Positions 5,335 to 9,199 of a stretch of 9,199 bases of DNA are shown here, one piece after another. The first letter of the stretch is position 1. Every line of letters begins with the position of its first letter. The notes under the pieces were generated by a model that was not told the origin of the DNA, searched no databases, and saw only the letters and a list, made by a program, of their open reading frames with translations. This DNA is from VGBK01 sp043810615. GTDB taxonomy: Bacteria > Actinomycetota > Acidimicrobiia > Spongiisociales > UBA11373. The stretch is from contig JBDROA010000028.1 of NCBI GenBank assembly GCA_043810615.1, positions 1 through 9,199 on the forward strand, read 5' to 3'. Position numbers and translations under genes: made by a program.

Positions 5335-7840
5335 GCTGACCCTCAGCGGGTTCCGCTCCTATGCCGGCACGGCCACTTTCGGGTTCGCCGGCCGGCACCT
5401 GGTGGGGGTTGTAGGGCCCATGGGCAGCGGCAAGTCCTCCCTGCTGGATGCGGTGGCCTTTGCCCTCTACGGCAAGACCCCGCGGGTCGAGCGCGACACC
5501 AAGGGCCTCATCAACCAGCGGCGCGACGAGGCGCGGGTCGCCCTCACCTTCTCGGTCGACGGGCAGCGCTGGAAGGTGGTGCGAGCCCTGCGCCGCAAGG
5601 GCCCATCGGCTCACGCCCTCTACCGGGTGGAGGACGGCGGGGACGTGGAGGAGGCCGACCGGGAACGGGAGGTGGGCAGCCGCATCGAGGCGCTGCTGGG
5701 CCTCGACTGGGACGGGTTCCGCCGCTCCGTGCTGCTGGCGCAGAACCAGTTCGCCGGGTTCCTCGAGGCGACGCCGGGGGAAAAGGACGCGGTCCTGAAG
5801 GGGGTGTTCGGGTTCGAGCGCCTCGACGTGATGCGGTCCGCCGCCAAGCAGCGGCTCGATACCGCCGCCGCCGAGTTGTCCGCCCTCACTCGCCTGCGGG
5901 CCCAGGCGGAGCAGGATCGACGCGACCTGGAGGCCGCGGTGGCGCAGCACGCCGCGTCCACCGCCCGGGCCGAGTCGCTCGCCGCCGTGGCCGAGCAGGT
6001 CGCCACCGCCGACGGGGAGGGGCGGGAGGCAGGGCGCGTCGAAAAGGAGGCCGATGCCGAGGGGCGGCGCCTGGCGGGCCTTGCCGAGCAGATCCCGCCT
6101 CAGGAGAAGGCCGAGGCGCTGCTCACCGCGGCGGGGGCAGCGGGGGCCGAGGTGCAGGCGGCCCAGGAGGGGGCGCAGCAGGCCGGGGCGGGACTGGCCC
6201 AGGCCGAGTCGGCCCTGGCGGCAGCCCTGGAGGCGGCGGGCGGGCGCCCCGCTCTCGACGAGGCCACCGGCCTGGTGGCCCGCGCCGGGGCAGAGCAGGA
6301 AGCCGCGGAGCAGGCTGCGGCCCGAGCAGCCAGGGCGGGGGCGGCGGTGCGGGAGGCAGCGGAAGCCCAGGCCGGGGCCGACGAGATCCGGGCGAGCGCC
6401 GAGAAGGAGCGGGGGGCGGCGCAGCAGGCGGAGGAGAAGGCGTCGGCCGGCCGCGAGAAGGCAGCGGCGGCTCTCCACGAGGCCCACCAGCGCGAGGCGG
6501 CTCTGGGCCTGCGTGCCGCCCTGGAGGTTGGGGTGCCTTGCCCGGTGTGCGAGCAGCCGGTGGCCGCTCTGCCCAGGGGTCGCAGGGTGGCCGATGTGGC
6601 CAAGGCACAGAGAGCCCTTGCGAACGCCGAGGCGGCCGAGCGTGCCGCCCGTTCCCGGGTGGTGGCCGCCGAAGCCGGTCTGGCCCGGGCCCGGGAAGCG
6701 GCCGAGGCTGCCGCCCGCGACCAGGCGCGGGTCACCCGGGAGGCCGCCGCGGCGGAGGAGGAGGCGGGCCGCACCGCCGCCTTCCACGAGGGGACGCGGC
6801 AGCGCCTGGCCGCCCTGCTGGGCAAGGGCGACCCGGCAGCGATACTGGCCGAGCGCCGTGCGGGGGTGGCCGCCGCCGAGGAGACGGCGAAGGCGGCTCG
6901 TACCGCTGCCGAGCGGGCGGGGCGAGAGCACGCCGCGGCCCAGGAGAAGGCGCGGAGCGCTGAGTCGGGCCTGCAGGCCCTGGCCACCGGACTGGCTGCG
7001 GTCGCCGGGCGCCTGGGGGCCGACCTGGAGGTCGGCGCCGACCCCGGGGTGCTGCGCCGGGCGCTGCGCCGGGCCCGCGAGCTCTGGACGGAGGCCGCCC
7101 GCAAGGTGGAGGCGCAGCGCCGCGCGGCCGCTACACAGCGAGGCGAGGCGTCGGAGCGCCGCGCCGCCCTCCTGGCCGAGGCCGGCCTGGCCCCCGACGC
7201 CGACGCCGCCGCCGCTCTGGTAGAGGCACGCCGGGAGGCCGCAGGGTGGGAGGGGCGCGTCGTGGCGCTGCAGGGCCGCCTCGCCGAACTGGGCCGCCTC
7301 GAGCAGGAGGAACAGGAGACGGTGGCGCGCCACGCCCTCTGGCAGCGCCTTCATGCGGACCTGGCCCCGGCCGGCTTCCAGAAACACGTCCTCGACGAAC
7401 GGCGGCGCACGCTGGCGGCCCTGGGTAGCGAGCAGTTCCAGGCGCTCTCCGGCGGGCGCTACCGCTTCAGCGAGAACGGCGAGTTCGCCGTGGTCGACCT
7501 GACTGCGGCCGAGGCGGTGCGCCCGGCGGCCTCGCTGTCGGGTGGGGAGACCTTCCTGGCCTCCCTGGGCTTGGCTCTGGCGCTGGCCGAGATGGTGGCG
7601 CGCGAGGGCGGGCGCCTCGATGCCTTCTTCCTCGACGAGGGATTCGGCAGCCTCGACCCCGAGCACCTCGACCTGGCCATGGAGGGGGTGGAGCGCCTGG
7701 TGGTGGGGGCCGATCGCCTGGTCGTGGTGGTGAGCCACGTCCCCGCCATGCGGGAGCGCATCGAGGACCTTATCGTGCTCGGCAAGGACGACCTCACCGG
7801 CGACACCATGGTGCTGCAGGGGGCGCAGCCGGGCGGGTAG
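5321..7840 (+). CDS. sbcC: SbcC/Rad50 SMC-like ATPase
   Basis: From TTG 5321 the protein has 839 residues. The N-terminal half of the ATPase head carries Walker A GPMGSGKSS (32-40, K38) and a Q-loop region, LLAQNQFAGFLEATPGEKD. A long Ala/Glu/Arg-rich heptad region then forms the coiled coil, broken near its middle by the zinc hook CPVC (C407, C410). The returning arm leads to the C-terminal head half with the ABC signature LSGGETF (739-745), Walker B FFLDEGFGSLD (D772, E773) and the switch histidine in VVVSHV (H806). It tethers DNA ends through the hook and controls the Mre11/SbcD nuclease by ATP binding. The 14-nt overlap with sbcD means coupled translation of the pair. The protein is shorter than E. 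coli SbcC (about 1048 residues) and near archaeal Rad50 size, because the coiled coil is shorter. Confidence 0.94.
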   Translation: MRPIELTLSGFRSYAGTATFGFAGRHLVGVVGPMGSGKSSLLDAVAFALYGKTPRVERDTKGLINQRRDEARVALTFSVDGQRWKVVRALRRKGPSAHALYRVEDGGDVEEADREREVGSRIEALLGLDWDGFRRSVLLAQNQFAGFLEATPGEKDAVLKGVFGFERLDVMRSAAKQRLDTAAAELSALTRLRAQAEQDRRDLEAAVAQHAASTARAESLAAVAEQVATADGEGREAGRVEKEADAEGRRLAGLAEQIPPQEKAEALLTAAGAAGAEVQAAQEGAQQAGAGLAQAESALAAALEAAGGRPALDEATGLVARAGAEQEAAEQAAARAARAGAAVREAAEAQAGADEIRASAEKERGAAQQAEEKASAGREKAAAALHEAHQREAALGLRAALEVGVPCPVCEQPVAALPRGRRVADVAKAQRALANAEAAERAARSRVVAAEAGLARAREAAEAAARDQARVTREAAAAEEEAGRTAAFHEGTRQRLAALLGKGDPAAILAERRAGVAAAEETAKAARTAAERAGREHAAAQEKARSAESGLQALATGLAAVAGRLGADLEVGADPGVLRRALRRARELWTEAARKVEAQRRAAATQRGEASERRAALLAEAGLAPDADAAAALVEARREAAGWEGRVVALQGRLAELGRLEQEEQETVARHALWQRLHADLAPAGFQKHVLDERRRTLAALGSEQFQALSGGRYRFSENGEFAVVDLTAAEAVRPAASLSGGETFLASLGLALALAEMVAREGGRLDAFFLDEGFGSLDPEHLDLAMEGVERLVVGADRLVVVVSHVPAMRERIEDLIVLGKDDLTGDTMVLQGAQPGG

Positions 7841-7856
7841 GGTCGGGGGCAGACGT

Positions 7857-7863
7857 AGGGAGG
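7857..7863 (+). promoter_or_regulatory. Ribosome binding site of the racemase gene
   Basis: AGGGAGG lies 4 nt before GTG 7868 and favours this start over ATG 7886. The protein from GTG begins GPLEGMTVVEIA, matching the usual N-terminus of AMACR-type enzymes. I see no promoter or terminator in the 27-nt gap after sbcC, so read-through is likely. Confidence 0.65.
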
Positions 7864-7867
7864 TGCC

Positions 7868-9007
7868 GTGGGACCCCTCGAGGGCATGACCGTCGTCGAG
7901 ATCGCCTCATTGGGTCCGGGGCCGTTTTGCGCCATGGTGCTGGCCGATCTGGGAGCCGATGTGATCCGGGTCGATCGCAAGGAGGCGGGCACCGGGGCGC
8001 CGCTGACGGCCGTCGATCCTCTCAACCGCAGTCGCCGCTCGATCGCGCTCGACCTCAAGAACCCCGCGGCTGCCGGCGTGGTGTTGCGCCTGGTGGAAGG
8101 CGCCGACGCGCTGCTCGAGGGCTTCCGCCCGGGGGTGGCGGAGCGCCTGGGGGTCGGCCCCGGGGCCTGCCTGGCCCGCAACCCCCGCCTGGTCTACGGC
8201 AGGGTGACCGGGTGGGGCCGCGAGGGCCCACTGGCGCCGCGCGCCGGCCACGACATCGATTATCTGGCCGTGGCCGGGGCCTTGCACCCCATCGGCCGGG
8301 CGGGTGGCCCGCCCACCCCGCCGCTGAACCTGGTGGCCGACTTCGGGGGCGGTGGCATGCTGTTGGCGCTGGGGGTGCTGGCCGCCCTGTGGGAGCGGGA
8401 GCGCTCCGGGCGGGGCCAGGTGGTGGACGCCGCCATGGTCGACGGCTCCGCCCTGCTCTGCGCCATGTTCTACGGGATGCGCTCCGCCGGGGCGTGGAGC
8501 GACGAGCGGGGGGCCAACCTGCTCGACTCGGGGGCCCCGTTCTACGACTGCTACGAGACCTCCGACGGGGGTTTCATGGCGGTGGGGGCGCTAGAGCCGC
8601 AGTTCTTCCTGGCGCTGCTCGCCGGCCTGGGGATCGATCCGAGCACCCTGCCCTTCCAGTACGACCGCGAGGGCTGGCCGGTGCTGCGGGAGCGCCTCGC
8701 CGCCGCCTTCCGGACTCGCACCCGGGAGGAGTGGGAGCAAGTGTTCTCGACCCTCGACGCCTGCGTGGCGCCCGTCCTGACGATGGACGAGGCCACCCGC
8801 CATCCCCACAACGCCGCCCGGGGCACCTTCGTGGAGGTGGGTGGGATGGTCCAGCCCGGCCCGGCCCCACGGTTCGAGCGAACCCCGGCCGGGCAGCCGA
8901 CGCCGCCGGTCCCCGCCGGGGCGCACACGGACGCGGTGCTGGCGGAATTCGGGTTCGATGCGGCGGAGGTCGCCGCATTGCGGGCGGGAGGGGCGTTGTC
9001 GGCATGA
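7868..9007 (+). CDS. Alpha-methylacyl-CoA racemase-type CaiB/BaiF CoA-transferase family enzyme
   Basis: The 379-residue protein has the family start GPLEGMTVVEIASLGPGPF, the GADVIRVDR nucleotide-side strand and the DLKNP segment. It also has the AMACR-specific catalytic set: GHDIDYLAVAG (H128), NLVADFGGGGM (D158) and VGALEPQFF (E243). In the Mycobacterium tuberculosis racemase MCR the corresponding residues are His126, Asp156 and Glu241, and the spacing here is identical with a shift of two. The reaction is epimerisation of (R)- and (S)-2-methylacyl-CoA through a proton exchange at C2. This lets branched-chain or sterol side-chain acyl-CoAs enter beta-oxidation in the cytosol. Other CaiB family members transfer CoA between acids, but the motif set favours the racemase. 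It follows sbcC by 27 nt in the same direction. A functional link to the repair genes is not apparent. Confidence 0.9.
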   Translation: MGPLEGMTVVEIASLGPGPFCAMVLADLGADVIRVDRKEAGTGAPLTAVDPLNRSRRSIALDLKNPAAAGVVLRLVEGADALLEGFRPGVAERLGVGPGACLARNPRLVYGRVTGWGREGPLAPRAGHDIDYLAVAGALHPIGRAGGPPTPPLNLVADFGGGGMLLALGVLAALWERERSGRGQVVDAAMVDGSALLCAMFYGMRSAGAWSDERGANLLDSGAPFYDCYETSDGGFMAVGALEPQFFLALLAGLGIDPSTLPFQYDREGWPVLRERLAAAFRTRTREEWEQVFSTLDACVAPVLTMDEATRHPHNAARGTFVEVGGMVQPGPAPRFERTPAGQPTPPVPAGAHTDAVLAEFGFDAAEVAALRAGGALSA

Positions 9008-9010
9008 GGT

Positions 9011-9025
9011 AGCAGCACCCCAGGG
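9011..9025. repeat. 15-bp direct repeat, copy 1
   Basis: AGCAGCACCCCAGGG begins 3 nt after the racemase stop codon and recurs exactly at 9062-9076, 51 nt further on. The flanking bases differ between the copies, so the identity is confined to 15 bp. Confidence 0.85.
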
Positions 9026-9029
9026 TGAG

Positions 9030-9063
9030 GCGAGGGCACTCGCTGAATGGTGTACTTAGCGAG
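9030..9063. terminator. Two mutually exclusive hairpins after the racemase gene
   Basis: GCGAG (9030-9034) pairs with CTCGC (9039-9043) around a GGCA loop. The same CTCGC bases also belong to a longer stem, CTCGCTGA (9039-9046) with TTAGCGAG (9056-9063), which has one G-T pair and a 9-nt loop. Only one can form at a time. There is no T-tract on the plus strand after 9063, so this would be a non-canonical terminator at best. A palindromic element belonging to a repeat family is an alternative reading. Confidence 0.4.
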
Positions 9064-9076
9064 CAGCACCCCAGGG
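9062..9076. repeat. 15-bp direct repeat, copy 2
   Basis: Exact second copy of AGCAGCACCCCAGGG. Its first two bases overlap the right arm of the longer hairpin, so repeat and hairpin together look like one composite element of about 65 bp. Confidence 0.85.
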
Positions 9077-9199
9077 GACAGCGATGTCATGCCGGCACCC
9101 TCGGTCCCGGGCCCCCCCAGCCGGTGATCTTGGCAGAACCAGGGTGGCAGTCGAGGTGCCAGGGCTATGACAGGCCGAGCGGCGAGTTGCGGCCACTCT

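Larger units (their letters stand above)
9008..9199. other. Region without a convincing gene downstream of the racemase
   Basis: No long open frame with recognisable protein character is seen on either strand. The minus-strand frame across 8551-9090 is a shadow of the racemase gene. The stretch holds a repeated 15-mer and two competing hairpins, and a short inverted repeat TGGCA/TGCCA (9145-9149, 9157-9161). An ATG at 9167 preceded by GAGGTG opens a frame that runs off the window after 11 codons. That could be the start of a further gene, but it is too short to judge. Confidence 0.5.

Noticed and set aside
5159..7738. 859-codon open frame on the minus strand
   Set aside because: It is antisense to sbcC, whose Walker, hook and signature motifs are all on the plus strand. 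The reversed product is low-complexity G/L/R/P repeats.
5315..7840. Alanine- and GC-rich repeats in sbcC considered as a tandem repeat array
   Set aside because: The repetition is the heptad, Ala/Glu/Arg-rich coiled coil of Rad50, without a fixed DNA unit.
1..9199. CRISPR array, tRNA or rRNA genes
   Set aside because: I saw no regularly spaced repeats of about 28-37 bp and no tRNA cloverleaf or rRNA-like sequence on either strand by eye.

Overview
The window is very GC-rich bacterial DNA (most third codon positions are G or C), with frequent GTG/TTG starts, tight gene packing and an actinobacterial flavour: Phd/RelE and AbiEi-type toxin-antitoxin parts and an AMACR-type CoA racemase like the mycobacterial enzyme. 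A high-GC actinomycete-like lineage is the best guess. This is inferred from composition and gene content; no rRNA or other marker gene is present.

Layout: (1) 1-273 is the 3' end of an alpha/beta-hydrolase gene. (2) 296-1513 is a small, disturbed toxin-antitoxin region. It holds the last codons of a Phd/YefM/RelB-like antitoxin with no body or start, a complete RelE/ParE-family toxin gene in ATGA overlap with that remnant, and a convergent AbiEi-like antitoxin/regulator gene on the minus strand. The AbiEi gene has its own AT-rich promoter, but no AbiEii partner is visible. A second copy of the toxin gene's last ~40 bases lies beyond the AbiEi gene, so direct repeats flank it. (3) 1514-7840 is a tightly coupled plus-strand operon, nurA-herA-sbcD(mre11)-sbcC(rad50), with junctions of -4, 0 and -14 nt. 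This is the gene set archaea use for DNA double-strand-break end resection, here in a bacterial setting. (4) 7868-9007 is an alpha-methylacyl-CoA racemase-type gene 27 nt behind sbcC with its own strong ribosome binding site. (5) 9008-9199 has no convincing gene but carries a 15-bp direct repeat and two mutually exclusive hairpins.

Working model: NurA (nuclease) with HerA (hexameric translocase) and Mre11-Rad50 (end recognition and nuclease) form one resection machine for broken or foreign DNA ends, made from one transcript. A perfect palindrome over the nurA start codon is a candidate control point. The toxin-antitoxin debris beside the operon marks an accessory or rearranged boundary, which leaves open whether the operon is housekeeping repair or part of a defence neighbourhood. 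The racemase is probably a metabolic neighbour, possibly reached by read-through.
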